Assembly: GCA_964588385.1 (NCBI GenBank)
Contig: CAZPPG010000010.1
Location: 1-64,000 of the forward strand
Source: JAHBWV01 sp964588385
Lineage (GTDB): Bacteria > Planctomycetota > Phycisphaerae > Phycisphaerales > UBA1924
Length of the DNA stretch: 64,000 bases
Direction of reading: 5' to 3'
Shown: positions 8,819 to 18,440 of the stretch, piece after piece
Layout of the letters: the number at the start of each line of letters is the position of its first letter
How positions within the stretch are numbered: the stretch's first letter is position 1
Notes under the pieces: model-generated
What the model was told of the DNA's origin: nothing
Databases searched by the model: none
The model's input: the letters and a program-made list of their open reading frames with translations, nothing else
Program-made: the position numbers and the translations under genes

Positions 8819-10135
8819 ATGAACACCCAGGAAATGATGCGCATCCTCGACTCGATCGCCCGTGACAGAAACATCGAGCGGGCCGTCCTCGTTCGCGACC
8901 TCGAGCAGGCCATGATCTCCGCGGCCAAGAAGTACTTCAACACCCTCGACGCCGAAGAGTTCTCGTGCGCATTTGATCCCATCGCCGGCACCATGGAGCT
9001 TCGGCGCCACGGCGAGCCGCTCGTCATGCCCCCGGAGGCCTTCGGGCGTATCGCGGCCCAGACATTCAAGCAGGTCATGATCCAGCGCTTCCGCGATGAC
9101 GAGCGTGCCAGCATCATGGACGAGTTCTCTAAGCGCGTCGGCGAGATCGTCGTCGGCACCGCCCAGCGCTACGAGGGCGGCGCCCTCGTCGTCACGATCG
9201 ACCGGGCCGAGGCCTTCATGCCCCGCTCCGAGCAGATCCCCGGTGAGCAGTTCGCCCCGGGCGACCGCGTTCGATGCCTCATCCTTGACGTCAAGGACGT
9301 CGGCAGCCAGGTCAAAATCGTCGTCTCGCGAGGCAATCCCGACCTCATCAAGAAGCTCTTTGAGGTCGAGGTTCCCGAGGTCGCCGAGCACATCATCGAG
9401 ATCAAGGCCATGGCCCGCGAGCCCGGCCACCGCACGAAGATCGCCGTCACATCCGTCGATTCCAAGGTCGACGCGGTCGGTGCGTGCGTCGGCGTGCGCG
9501 GCTCACGCATCAAGAACATCGTCGACGAGCTCAACGGCGAGAAGATCGACATCGTCCGCTGGAACGAGTCCTCGCAGATCCTCATCGGCAACGCCCTGAA
9601 GCCCGCCGAGGTCGCTGAGATCTCGCTCTGCTTCGAGCTTGGACGCGCGACCGTCGTCGTCCGCGACGATCAGCTCTCGCTCGCCATCGGCAAGCGCGGC
9701 CAGAACGTCCGCCTCGCCGCACGCCTCACCGGATGGGACATCGACATCCTCACCCCCGAAGAGTTCGAGAAGGGGCTGGACATCATGTCCACCACCCTCC
9801 TCTCCGTCGCGGGCACCGAGCAGTCCATGGTCGATCGCCTCGCCGCCCTCGGCATGGTCTCGGTCTTCGACATCGAGGAAGTGGGCGCCGACGTCCTCGT
9901 TGCCGAACTGGAGATCGCCGACGACCTCGCCGCGCAGATGGTGCAGACCTGCGCTGTCCGCGCCAAAGAGGTCGCCGAGCAGCAGCAGAAGGACAAGGAA
10001 GAGAACGAGAAGCGCAAACGCGAGGAGGAGGCGACCGCTCGCCGCCTGCTCGCCGGCGACGCCGACGGGGATATCCCCGCCCCATCCGCCGACGCAGACT
10101 CGCGGGCCGCCGACATCCTCGGTGGAACCGCCTGA
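8819..10135 (+). CDS. nusA: Transcription termination/antitermination factor NusA
   Basis: 438 residues: an N-terminal RNA-polymerase-binding domain (1-125), an S1 domain (about 130-195), and two KH domains (about 200-325; GVRGSRIKNI and AIGKRGQNVRLA are the KH signatures). A single helix-hairpin-helix-like region follows (about 335-380), then a charged Lys/Glu tail ending in an acidic/Ala stretch. NusA binds RNA polymerase and nascent RNA and modulates pausing, termination and antitermination. It is shorter than the Escherichia coli protein, which has two acidic repeats. The usual upstream partner rimP is absent; infB follows 114 nt downstream. The start has GGAG eight bases upstream. Confidence 0.96.
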   Translation: MNTQEMMRILDSIARDRNIERAVLVRDLEQAMISAAKKYFNTLDAEEFSCAFDPIAGTMELRRHGEPLVMPPEAFGRIAAQTFKQVMIQRFRDDERASIMDEFSKRVGEIVVGTAQRYEGGALVVTIDRAEAFMPRSEQIPGEQFAPGDRVRCLILDVKDVGSQVKIVVSRGNPDLIKKLFEVEVPEVAEHIIEIKAMAREPGHRTKIAVTSVDSKVDAVGACVGVRGSRIKNIVDELNGEKIDIVRWNESSQILIGNALKPAEVAEISLCFELGRATVVVRDDQLSLAIGKRGQNVRLAARLTGWDIDILTPEEFEKGLDIMSTTLLSVAGTEQSMVDRLAALGMVSVFDIEEVGADVLVAELEIADDLAAQMVQTCAVRAKEVAEQQQKDKEENEKRKREEEATARRLLAGDADGDIPAPSADADSRAADILGGTA

Positions 10136-10249
10136 CATTCCGAATGGTTCGCTCCGTCCGACGGGGCTGTGCAGTGTCCATGGGTTCGAGTTCTGGAGTC
10201 TGAAAGCAGGCGGCTGTTTCGCTCAGAGCACAAGCGACTGGAGTTTCGA

Positions 10250-13171
10250 TTGGCCAAGCGCGTCTTTGAAATCGCCAAGGAACTGGGAATTGACTCGAAA
10301 GCCGTGGTCAAGAAGTGCCAGGCCGAGGGAATCCCCGAATCCGTCATCAAGAACCACATGAGCACGGTCTCGGTGGGGCTTGAGCAGACCATCCGTGAGT
10401 GGTTCACGGAAGGTCAGAACGCCACGGCGATCGAAACCGCCGCTCCTGTCGAACTCGAGACCGTGCGGTCCAAGCCCAAAGCACGCGCGAGGGTGCGCAC
10501 AGCGCCCTCATCCACCTCGTCGCCCGATCACGACAGCGCGGATTCAACGTCGACCATCGTCGAAGAGCCGCCCACGCACACCGAAACCCGTCGCCAGCCA
10601 GAGCCCGCGCCGGAGCCCGAGCCGGAGCGCCCCGCAGCGAAAGAGCCGCCCGTCGCCCCCGCGCCCGCTCCGGAGGCAGAGATCGTCGAAACGGTCCCCG
10701 ATGCCGAGCCACGGCCAGCCGTCGTGGCCCGAGCACCCGAGCCCGCAAAGGATGGCGATTCCGGTCGAGCTGGCCACGCCCCCCACGCCCCCCAGCCCCC
10801 GCACGCCAAGCCGCACCACCAGCCGCGTCCACCCGCGACACGCGTGCAGCCCGCGCCCATGAACGTGCCCACGCGGCCGACCATCGTCACCGCGGGCCCG
10901 CGCCTGGAATCCAAAGCACCAGTCAAGCTCTCAGGACCCAAAGTGGTTCGGGTCGAAGCCCCTGATTTCGTCGAAGCCCCCAGATCCCGCGGACCTCGCC
11001 CCGGTGGCGGCGGGTACGGCGGACCCGGTGGCGGATCCGGCTCCGGCACGGGCGCTCCGCGCCAGAGCCGCGGCCCGGGACGCCCCGACACCGCTGGACC
11101 CGGAGGCGGCGGTGGCGGAGAAGACGAGCGCGGACGCGCCGCCCGACGCGGGGGCCCCGGCAATGCCGGCGCAGCAGCCGCCAAGGGACGCTCAGCCGCG
11201 GGCGTTCCGTCTCGTCGTCGCGCAACCGCTGGCGAAGAGTGGACAACCAAGAACCCCGACGCGTGGACCGAGCAGGACCTTGCCGAGCGCGAGGCGCGCC
11301 TCGCTCGCGCCGCCGGCTTCATGAAGCAGCGCCGCCAGCAGCTCAAGAAGCAGGGCGTGGGCGACCGCGCATCCTCCGCCGCCGAAACCGGTGGCGTCGT
11401 CCGGATCGCCGCCCCATTCACGATCAAGGATCTCTCCGCCGCGACCGGCGTAAAGGCCGCCGACATCGTCAAGAAGCTCTTCCTGCAGGGCGTGATGGCG
11501 ACCATCAACTCGGGAATTGATGTCGGCAAGGCTCAGGAGATCATGATTGACTTCGATATCGAACTCGAAGTCACCGAGGCAAAGACCGGCGAAGCCGCCA
11601 TCACCGCGGAGTTCGAGAAACGCACCATGGTCGACCAGCGCCCTCGCGGCCCTGTCGTCACCATCCTCGGACACGTCGACCACGGCAAGACCTCGCTCTT
11701 GGACAAGATCCGCAAGGCCAACGTCGCCGCGGGCGAGGCCGGCGGAATCACGCAGCGCACCAGCGCGTTCCGCGTGCCGATCGATATCTCCGGTGAGTCC
11801 AAGGAGATCGTCTTCTTCGATACGCCCGGCCACCAGGCGTTCACTGAGATGCGTTCACGTGGCGCCAACGTCACCGACATCGTCGTTCTGGTCTGCTCGC
11901 CCGCCGACGGGGGCGTGATGCCGCAGACCATCGAATCCATCAACCACGCCAAGGCCGCCAAGGTCCCGATCGTGGTCGCCCTGAACAAGATCGATCGTCC
12001 CGAAGCGACCGAAGCCGCCATCCAGAAGACGCTCGGGCAGCTCGCCGAGCACGGGCTTAACCCCATCGAATGGGGCGGCACCACGGAGGTCGTCCGCACC
12101 TCGGCCGTCACCGGCAAGGGAATCGAAGACCTGCTGCAGACGCTCGACCTCCAGGCTCAGCTGCTCGAGCTCAAGGCCGATTTCGACGGCTCCGCCTCCG
12201 GCAACGTCATCGAAGCCCGCATGGAAGAGGGCCGCGGTCCCGTGGCCAACATCCTTGTCCGCGACGGCCGCCTCAAGGTCGGAGACTTCATCGTCGCCGG
12301 TCGCGGCTACGGACGCGTCCGCGACATCACCGACGATCGCGGACAGAAGCTCAAGGAAGCACTGCCGCCCTCGCCTGTGCAGATCTCAGGACTCGACCTC
12401 GTCCCCGACGCCGGCGATCGTTTCTTCATCGTCGACTCTCTCCGCAAGGCCCAGGAAGCCGCCGAGCAGCGTCGCCACGCGGAGCGCGAGACCCAGCTCG
12501 CTCAGCCCAAGGTCACGCTCGACGCGCTCTTCACACAGATGGCCGATCGAGACGTCAAGGAGATCCTCGTCGTCGTCAAGGCCGCCGAACAGGGAACCCT
12601 CGACGTGCTCAAGGGCGAGATCGAGAAGATCTCCCACGCCGAGGTCAAGACCCGCGTGCTGCACGCCGCCATCGGCGGCATCACCGAGTCGGACGTCATC
12701 CTCGCCGAGGCCTCCAAGGCGATCGTCATCGGCTTCAACGTCATCGCCTCCGGCAAGGCCCGCACAGTGGCAGAGGCCAAGGGCGTCGAGATCCGCAACT
12801 ACCAGGTCATCTACCACATCACCGACGACCTCAAGAAGGCCGCCGAGGGCCTGCTCACCCCCGAACTCCGCCAGGAGGTTCTGGGCCACGCCGAGGTTCG
12901 CCAGGTCTTCAAGATCACCAAGGTCGGCTCCATCGCGGGCTGCTACGTCACCGACGGCATCGTCCAGCGCGACGCCCTTATCCGCGTCACCCGCAACGGC
13001 GTCATCGTCGAGAACGATCGCAAGCTCGCCCAGCTCAAGCGGGTCAAGGACGACGCCAAGGAGGTTCGCGCCGGCATGGAGTGCGGCATGAAGATCGACG
13101 GATACGACGACATCAAGGAGGGCGACATCCTTGAGTGCTACAAGAGCGTCGAGGTGAAGCGCACGCTGTGA
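10250..13171 (+). CDS. infB: Translation initiation factor IF-2 (TTG start)
   Basis: 973 residues from TTG at 10250. That start has GGAG six bases upstream and begins directly with the conserved IF2 N-domain (AKRVFEIAKELG), whereas the longer open frame adds unrelated residues. Order: IF2N helix domain (1-55), a long Pro/Ala/Arg/Gly-rich linker (about 60-340), a second N-domain (about 385-440), the GTPase domain with GHVDHGKTS (474-482), DTPGH (524-528) and NKID (579-582), then domains II, III and IV that bind the initiator tRNA. IF-2 brings formyl-Met-tRNA to the ribosome. The G1, G3 and G4 motifs are intact. It lies between nusA and the DUF503/rbfA pair, the common bacterial order with some genes missing. 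Confidence 0.96.
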   Translation: MAKRVFEIAKELGIDSKAVVKKCQAEGIPESVIKNHMSTVSVGLEQTIREWFTEGQNATAIETAAPVELETVRSKPKARARVRTAPSSTSSPDHDSADSTSTIVEEPPTHTETRRQPEPAPEPEPERPAAKEPPVAPAPAPEAEIVETVPDAEPRPAVVARAPEPAKDGDSGRAGHAPHAPQPPHAKPHHQPRPPATRVQPAPMNVPTRPTIVTAGPRLESKAPVKLSGPKVVRVEAPDFVEAPRSRGPRPGGGGYGGPGGGSGSGTGAPRQSRGPGRPDTAGPGGGGGGEDERGRAARRGGPGNAGAAAAKGRSAAGVPSRRRATAGEEWTTKNPDAWTEQDLAEREARLARAAGFMKQRRQQLKKQGVGDRASSAAETGGVVRIAAPFTIKDLSAATGVKAADIVKKLFLQGVMATINSGIDVGKAQEIMIDFDIELEVTEAKTGEAAITAEFEKRTMVDQRPRGPVVTILGHVDHGKTSLLDKIRKANVAAGEAGGITQRTSAFRVPIDISGESKEIVFFDTPGHQAFTEMRSRGANVTDIVVLVCSPADGGVMPQTIESINHAKAAKVPIVVALNKIDRPEATEAAIQKTLGQLAEHGLNPIEWGGTTEVVRTSAVTGKGIEDLLQTLDLQAQLLELKADFDGSASGNVIEARMEEGRGPVANILVRDGRLKVGDFIVAGRGYGRVRDITDDRGQKLKEALPPSPVQISGLDLVPDAGDRFFIVDSLRKAQEAAEQRRHAERETQLAQPKVTLDALFTQMADRDVKEILVVVKAAEQGTLDVLKGEIEKISHAEVKTRVLHAAIGGITESDVILAEASKAIVIGFNVIASGKARTVAEAKGVEIRNYQVIYHITDDLKKAAEGLLTPELRQEVLGHAEVRQVFKITKVGSIAGCYVTDGIVQRDALIRVTRNGVIVENDRKLAQLKRVKDDAKEVRAGMECGMKIDGYDDIKEGDILECYKSVEVKRTL

Positions 13172-13194
13172 TCATCCCACCGGAGCCCTGTCGC

Positions 13195-13596
13195 ATGGTC
13201 GTCGGACTCCTCCAGTTTGACCTCGTCATCCACGACGCGATGTCCATCAAGGACAAGCGTCGAGTGGTCTCTTCCCTGAAGGACCGCCTGCATCGCGAGC
13301 ATCTGGTCTCGATCGCCGAAGTCGGCGATCCCGACCTTCTCAACCACGCCCGACTCGCCGTAGCCGTCGTCGCCAGAGACGGCCGACGGGCCGGCCAGGT
13401 CCTCGACCATGTCTCCGAAAAGCTCCGCTCCCTCCACGATGCGGAAGCCGGCCCCATGACGCGCCACATCATCCACGCCCAGGAACTCCCCGAAGAAGCC
13501 GAAGAGGAACCCTCCCTCGATCCGGACCCCGACGGATCCATCGCCGAAGAAATGCTCCGGCGCGCGACGCAGGAGAACGGAACGACACCGCCATGA
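13195..13596 (+). CDS. DUF503 (YlxP-like) protein
   Basis: 133 residues. Residues 1-95 match the DUF503 pattern: MVVGLLQFDLVIHDAMSIKD, then KRRVVSSLKDRL and a core (VSIAEVGDPDLL, ARLAVAVVA). The C-terminal 35 residues are acidic (EEAEEEP). Proteins of this family are small, of uncertain role, and often sit between infB and rbfA, as here; a ribosome-related function is a family inference. The frame is open 20 codons upstream and overlaps infB, but the ATG at 13195 with GGAG upstream begins the conserved part. The stop overlaps the rbfA start by 4 nt. Confidence 0.88.
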   Translation: MVVGLLQFDLVIHDAMSIKDKRRVVSSLKDRLHREHLVSIAEVGDPDLLNHARLAVAVVARDGRRAGQVLDHVSEKLRSLHDAEAGPMTRHIIHAQELPEEAEEEPSLDPDPDGSIAEEMLRRATQENGTTPP

Positions 13597-14042
13597 ACCG
13601 CCGCCCAGACCAGGTCGCTTCGCTCCTCCGCACCGCCGTGCAGGAGGTGCTCGCCCGCGGCTTCCAGGATCCCCGCATCCGCGGACTCATCACGCTCACG
13701 GACATCACCGTCTCCGCAGACCTGAAGTCCGCCACCATCATGGTTTCGATCATGCCTCAGGAGCGGCAGGACCTCACCCTCCACGGCCTCCGGGCCGCGT
13801 CACGCCACATCCGCCACCAGATCTCCGAGAAGCTCGACCTCCGCTACACGCCCGACCTCTACTTCAAGCTCGATGCTTCACTGAAAAAGCAGGCCGGGGT
13901 CTACGAGGCGCTCGCAAAGGTCGCGCAGGAACGCCTCGCGAAGGGTGAACAGGGGTCGAACGCCCAATCCGACGACGCTACGCTTCCCGGCCCCGGACCG
14001 GAGCAATCAAGTCCGGACACGCAGGAGGAAGCCGCTCCGTGA
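13593..14042 (+). CDS. rbfA: Ribosome-binding factor A
   Basis: 149 residues. The KH-like fold is recognised from VASLLRTAVQEVL, the DPRIRGLITLTDITVSADL segment and the typical end of the domain (YTPDLYFKLD, about 85-95). A 45-residue low-complexity tail follows. RbfA binds the 30S subunit near helix 1 of 16S rRNA and is needed for late maturation and cold adaptation. Start and stop overlap both neighbours by 4 nt (ATGA with DUF503; GTGA with the next gene), so the three genes are translationally coupled. Confidence 0.94.
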   Translation: MNRRPDQVASLLRTAVQEVLARGFQDPRIRGLITLTDITVSADLKSATIMVSIMPQERQDLTLHGLRAASRHIRHQISEKLDLRYTPDLYFKLDASLKKQAGVYEALAKVAQERLAKGEQGSNAQSDDATLPGPGPEQSSPDTQEEAAP

Positions 14043-14770
14043 GCGCGGATCCCGTCAAGAAGCTGCACGCGTTCATCAAGAGGCTTCCCCCGCTTCCCGA
14101 GCAACGGGCCGCGGACCGCGCCAGCTCGCACACGTCCGATCCGGTCGTGCTCGAACTCGTGCGATCATTCTTTATCTGGGAGAGCGGTGTTCGCACGGGA
14201 GCCCGTTCGCTCGCGCAGCTCGACGCGGCCACCGCCGACTACAACGAGGTGCGGGTCTGCCTGCCCCACGAGGTCGGCCGCATCGTGACCCAGCACGACG
14301 CCAAGTTCGAGGAGCGCGTCCTCCGCCTCCGCTCGGTCCTTAATCACGTCTATCGCATCGAGCACGACCTGGCGCTCGCCCATCTCCTGCAGCAGCCAAA
14401 GCGCGACGCTCGCGCGTATCTTGAGGCGCTCGACGGCATGCCCCCCTATGTCAGCGCCCGACTGTGCGTCACCGCGCTCGGTGCTCATGGCGTCCCGGTC
14501 GACTCAAGAGTCATCGCTGCGCTTGTCGCGGAGAAGGCCATCCCCTCGGAGCTGGAAACGGCAACGCACGCCGAGTGCGCCTCGTGGCTTGAGCACCACA
14601 TCCGGGCCGACGAGTCCGCCTCGGTGCACCACCGCCTCGAGGCACACCTTGACTCAATCCCCGAAGCCCCCGAGCAGACCGGCACATCCAAACGCAAGCC
14701 GGCAAAGGCAAAGGCCGCTCCCCGTCGCACACGCACGACGCCGACTCCCAAGAAGCGCTCTGAGGCCTGA
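14039..14770 (+). CDS. Helix-hairpin-helix (endonuclease III-like) protein, probably non-catalytic
   Basis: 243 residues from GTG at 14039, overlapping the rbfA stop by 4 nt. The middle (about 110-180) resembles the HhH-GPD region of endonuclease III: LEALDGMPPYVSARLCVTALGAHGVPVDSRVIAAL corresponds to the LPGV-type hairpin followed by the PVDTHV segment. The catalytic lysine of the family's hairpin is not evident (PPYVSARL) and there is no FeS cysteine cluster, so glycosylase/lyase activity is unlikely. The C-terminal 45 residues are Lys/Arg/Pro/Thr-rich and probably bind nucleic acid. Coupling to rbfA hints at a role with RNA or ribosomes rather than DNA repair, which is inference. Confidence 0.7.
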   Translation: MSADPVKKLHAFIKRLPPLPEQRAADRASSHTSDPVVLELVRSFFIWESGVRTGARSLAQLDAATADYNEVRVCLPHEVGRIVTQHDAKFEERVLRLRSVLNHVYRIEHDLALAHLLQQPKRDARAYLEALDGMPPYVSARLCVTALGAHGVPVDSRVIAALVAEKAIPSELETATHAECASWLEHHIRADESASVHHRLEAHLDSIPEAPEQTGTSKRKPAKAKAAPRRTRTTPTPKKRSEA

Positions 14771-14807
14771 TCGCAACCGCCGGTCGAGCCGCACATACCC
14801 TCACGCA

Positions 14808-17800
14808 ATGCGATCTACATGGTTCACGCCGCCCCTTCGACTCCTGATCATCGCGGGACTTCCGCTCTCGCTCGGAGCGTGCGCGTCGCGCCCCGCAGAA
14901 CAGAGTTCTCGCGACCAGCAGCGTGCGCTCAGCCCCGCTGTCGCTCCCTCAATCGCGGAGCTGGAATCGCTCGCCCGGCGCCAGGCCGCCCGACCCGCGT
15001 CCGTTGATCTCCCGCCGCCTTCGGGCTTGGATGCCGCCCTGGTCGCCCCCCTTTCACCGGTGCCGCCGGAGGCGACGATCCCTCTCTCCGAGCTGTTGCC
15101 CCTCCTCGCCGCCGAGGTTCCGGTCAAGCCCATCGATGCCCCCCCGGCTCCCGCTGATCCCGACGCAAGCGAGGCCGCGCTCCGCTTCTACGCCCGGGCA
15201 CAAGCGGCCCTTTACGCCGACAAGCCCGCCAACGCCATCGGCTTCCTCGATGAGGCCGCCAAGGCCGATGCCTCACGCCCCGAGATCTGGCTCCTGCGCG
15301 GTGACATTCTCTCCAACTCCAGCCAGCGATTCGGCGCGACCGCCGCCTACCAGCGCGTCCTTGATCTTGGACGCGTCGAACCGCGCGCGTGCTTCGCGCT
15401 CGGCCTCAGCGCGATCGATCGCGCCGATCACGCCGCTGCCGCAAGGTATCTCGCCGCCGTCATCACGCACCACGCCGATGGCGAGGACCCCGCGCTCCCC
15501 ATCATCGCGTACTCGGCCCTGGGCACCTCGCTCCACAAGCTCGGGCACGTGCGCGCCGGCAACGAGGCCCTCGCATTCGCCACCGCCACCGGCCTTCAGT
15601 TCACCGCGACGACCGCCTACCGCGTCGATCTGCAGACACTCTCGCGCCGGCGGAGCGACCTTGCCCGTGACATGGGGGACGGCTGGGCACGCCTCGGAAT
15701 GACGCAGGAAGCGTTGGACGCCTACGAGCGTGCTGCCGCGTTTCCATCATTTGATCCCTCCGCGATCACCGAGCGCCGCGTGTACCTGCTCGCCCGCAGC
15801 GGACGACCGGCGGAGGCCTCGCTCACACTCCTGGATGACATCGTCCGGGCCGAACTCCGCATCGACGATCGACACCTCTCGCTCCTGAACGCCCTCGCGA
15901 CCCACACCGACTTGGGCCCGACCCTCTCACTCGCCGTCGCCGAACTCCCCGCGCTCGCCACTCACCTGTCCGAACGTGAAGGCCTCCCCGCTCCTCGCAT
16001 CACCCCGACCATCGAAGGCCGGCTCGCGCGGGCGGCGGTCGCGATCCACCCCGCCAGCGCACGCCCCGTGCTCGAGTCGTACCTCGCACGCAACCCGGAC
16101 GACGACGCCGTCGCCCGCGAGTGGGTCTCCCTGCTCGAAGCGACGCCAGCGCAGGCAATCCCCATCGCCGCGTCGCTCCTCGAACGCCAGCCGCTCGCCG
16201 CGCTCAACATTGGCCGACGCTTCTCGCAATCCCCCCTCAGCGCCACCATCGTCTCCTCAGAAGACCTCCGGTCAGCCGCCGCCGCGTCACCGCCCCACGC
16301 TTCCCTCCTGGCCTCCCTTCTGATCTCCCGCGGCCAGTGGTCCGAAGCGTCACGCGTGCTCCGGGAATCACCCCGTGCCCCCTCCGAAGCCGGTCCCGCC
16401 TCGCTCGCCCTCCTCGCTGCCGCCGCCGGTGACGATGCCCTCGCTTCAGACCTGCTCACCTCAGTTGCCGACCCCATCGAGCGCGCACGGGTGCTCCTCG
16501 CCCAGCAGCGGCCCGACGATGCAAAGACCGCCCTCCTGGGATCTTCTTCCGAGCGCCAGAGTGTCTCGTCACTGATGCTCGGCGCGGAGATCGCGATCCT
16601 GCACCGCAATGGCCAAGGGGCGGAATCACAACTCCGCCGCGCTCTGGAGCTCGATCCCTTCGACGAGGCGCTCTACGAGCGTCTGGCAGGCCTCTATCGC
16701 CAGGGAGCCCCCCTCGCCGACCAGGAGAAGCTCTTTTCCGTCTATCGCGACCTCCGGGATGCGGTGCCCTCCAGCCGCCTGCTGCGAACCCTCAACGCGC
16801 AGGACGCGGCGCAGCGCGGCCAGTTCGGCTCGGCCGAGCAGGAACTCACCTCGCTCCTTCACCTCGAGCCCGACGACACGCGTGCGCTCCAGACGCTGGT
16901 CACGGTCTGGGAGCGTCTGGCCCGAACCGACACCGGCGTCGCCGACCGCGCAACCGCTCTGCTCACGTCGCTTCGTAAGTCACGCCCGGGCTCAACCGTG
17001 CTCGCGATCGCGCTGGCTCGGGCACTGACCGTCGCGGACCGGATTGCCGAAGCCCGCACCCTCCTTGAACAGCAGTTGGAAACCTGCCCCACGCCCGAGC
17101 TGGCGACCGCACTGGAGACAGTGCTCTCCGAAGGCCTCTCCCTTCCCGCCGAAGCCGCGCAGCACGCCCTTCTGCGGCTCACGCCCGCTCCACGCCCGAT
17201 CGACGCAACCATCGAACTGGTTCGCGTGCTCGCCAATGCTGGTTCGCTCGCCGAAGCCGCTTCGGTCCTCGAACGTGACATCCCGGCCCCCTCGGTCCTC
17301 ACTCCGGCCCAAGGCACGCAACTGCAGCTGCTTGTCGCAGAAGTCGGCCCCGCGGCCACAACACCCCAGGGCGCACCCAAGGCTCCAGATACCCTCCGCC
17401 TCCTCGCCGCAGTGGCCTCGCGCACAAGCGCGCTTGCGCCGGGCATCCACGAGCTGCGCGTCTCGCTGCTCGCTGCCGATCCGAACGCAACCGCCGAGCA
17501 GCTTATCACCGCCATCGAAGACGCCCGCGCCGACGCCCCGTCGCTCGGCCCGCGTCCCACGCGCATGGCGCTCGGCAAGCTTCTGGAAGCCGAACGCAAT
17601 GACATCGCACTCTCCGTGGCGATCAACGAGATCGAGAGATCAGAAACTCCGGATCCAGAACTGACGCTTGTCTCGGTGCGCCTGGTTGTCAACACGGGCG
17701 ACGCCGCTCAGCTCGAGCGGATCCTCACCACCCTCACAACGCGTCAGGACGCCGCCACGGTGCTGTCGCCGATCCACCCGGACGGCGACCTCGCGCTCGC

Positions 17801-18440
17801 GCCGGACGCAACGCTCGATCAGGCCCGGGCCGAGATCGCCTTCATTGTTGCCAACGCGATCTCACTCGCCGAGGACCGCACCAACGACTCCTTCGACGTG
17901 TACCGACTCGCCCTTCGTTACAACCCCTCGCACGCCATGGCCGCCAACAACCTCGGCTACACGCTCCTCGAGCACGGCGCCCAACCCGAAGAAGCCGCCG
18001 CCCTGCTGGAACTCGCCTATCGCCTGGAACCGGACGACGCAAACGTGGTCGATTCGCTCGGCTGGCTCCGATACCAGCAGGGACGCATCGAAGACGTCAC
18101 CGAGCCCGACGGCTCCATCACCGAGGGCGCCATCTCGCTGCTTCAGAAGGCGCTCATCATCGACGCCGACGGCGGCTCGCCCGTCTCACTCGATCACTAT
18201 GCCGACGCGCTCTGGGCGGGCGGCCAGCGTGAGGACGCGCTCGAGCAATGGCAGAACGCCCTTTCAGCACTTGAACGCCGCATGTCCGACCTGGCAAGCG
18301 CGGGCCGCTCCGACCCCGATCACCCCGCAATGCTCGCGGCCTTGAACGCCAAAATTCTCGCCGCAAAGGAGGGAAGGGAGCCCGCAATCGCGCCGCGCCG
18401 GCTCGCCAATTCGCACGGAGTGACCGATGGCCGGCCATAA
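14808..18440 (+). CDS. Very large TPR-repeat lipoprotein
   Basis: 1210 residues. The ATG at 14808 begins a signal peptide with a lipobox (LSLGAC, Cys about 24); the frame is open upstream inside the previous gene but codes no signal there. After an Ala/Pro-rich linker, helical Ala/Leu-rich repeats of tetratricopeptide type cover nearly the whole protein. The clearest are near 125-210, 560-640 and at the end (about 1030-1140: NPSHAMAANNLGYTLLEHG, LEPDDANVVDSLGW). Such proteins are scaffolds for protein complexes; this one should be anchored in the envelope facing the periplasm. The 3' end overlaps yebC by 14 nt. No partner can be named from the sequence. Confidence 0.88.
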   Translation: MRSTWFTPPLRLLIIAGLPLSLGACASRPAEQSSRDQQRALSPAVAPSIAELESLARRQAARPASVDLPPPSGLDAALVAPLSPVPPEATIPLSELLPLLAAEVPVKPIDAPPAPADPDASEAALRFYARAQAALYADKPANAIGFLDEAAKADASRPEIWLLRGDILSNSSQRFGATAAYQRVLDLGRVEPRACFALGLSAIDRADHAAAARYLAAVITHHADGEDPALPIIAYSALGTSLHKLGHVRAGNEALAFATATGLQFTATTAYRVDLQTLSRRRSDLARDMGDGWARLGMTQEALDAYERAAAFPSFDPSAITERRVYLLARSGRPAEASLTLLDDIVRAELRIDDRHLSLLNALATHTDLGPTLSLAVAELPALATHLSEREGLPAPRITPTIEGRLARAAVAIHPASARPVLESYLARNPDDDAVAREWVSLLEATPAQAIPIAASLLERQPLAALNIGRRFSQSPLSATIVSSEDLRSAAAASPPHASLLASLLISRGQWSEASRVLRESPRAPSEAGPASLALLAAAAGDDALASDLLTSVADPIERARVLLAQQRPDDAKTALLGSSSERQSVSSLMLGAEIAILHRNGQGAESQLRRALELDPFDEALYERLAGLYRQGAPLADQEKLFSVYRDLRDAVPSSRLLRTLNAQDAAQRGQFGSAEQELTSLLHLEPDDTRALQTLVTVWERLARTDTGVADRATALLTSLRKSRPGSTVLAIALARALTVADRIAEARTLLEQQLETCPTPELATALETVLSEGLSLPAEAAQHALLRLTPAPRPIDATIELVRVLANAGSLAEAASVLERDIPAPSVLTPAQGTQLQLLVAEVGPAATTPQGAPKAPDTLRLLAAVASRTSALAPGIHELRVSLLAADPNATAEQLITAIEDARADAPSLGPRPTRMALGKLLEAERNDIALSVAINEIERSETPDPELTLVSVRLVVNTGDAAQLERILTTLTTRQDAATVLSPIHPDGDLALAPDATLDQARAEIAFIVANAISLAEDRTNDSFDVYRLALRYNPSHAMAANNLGYTLLEHGAQPEEAAALLELAYRLEPDDANVVDSLGWLRYQQGRIEDVTEPDGSITEGAISLLQKALIIDADGGSPVSLDHYADALWAGGQREDALEQWQNALSALERRMSDLASAGRSDPDHPAMLAALNAKILAAKEGREPAIAPRRLANSHGVTDGRP

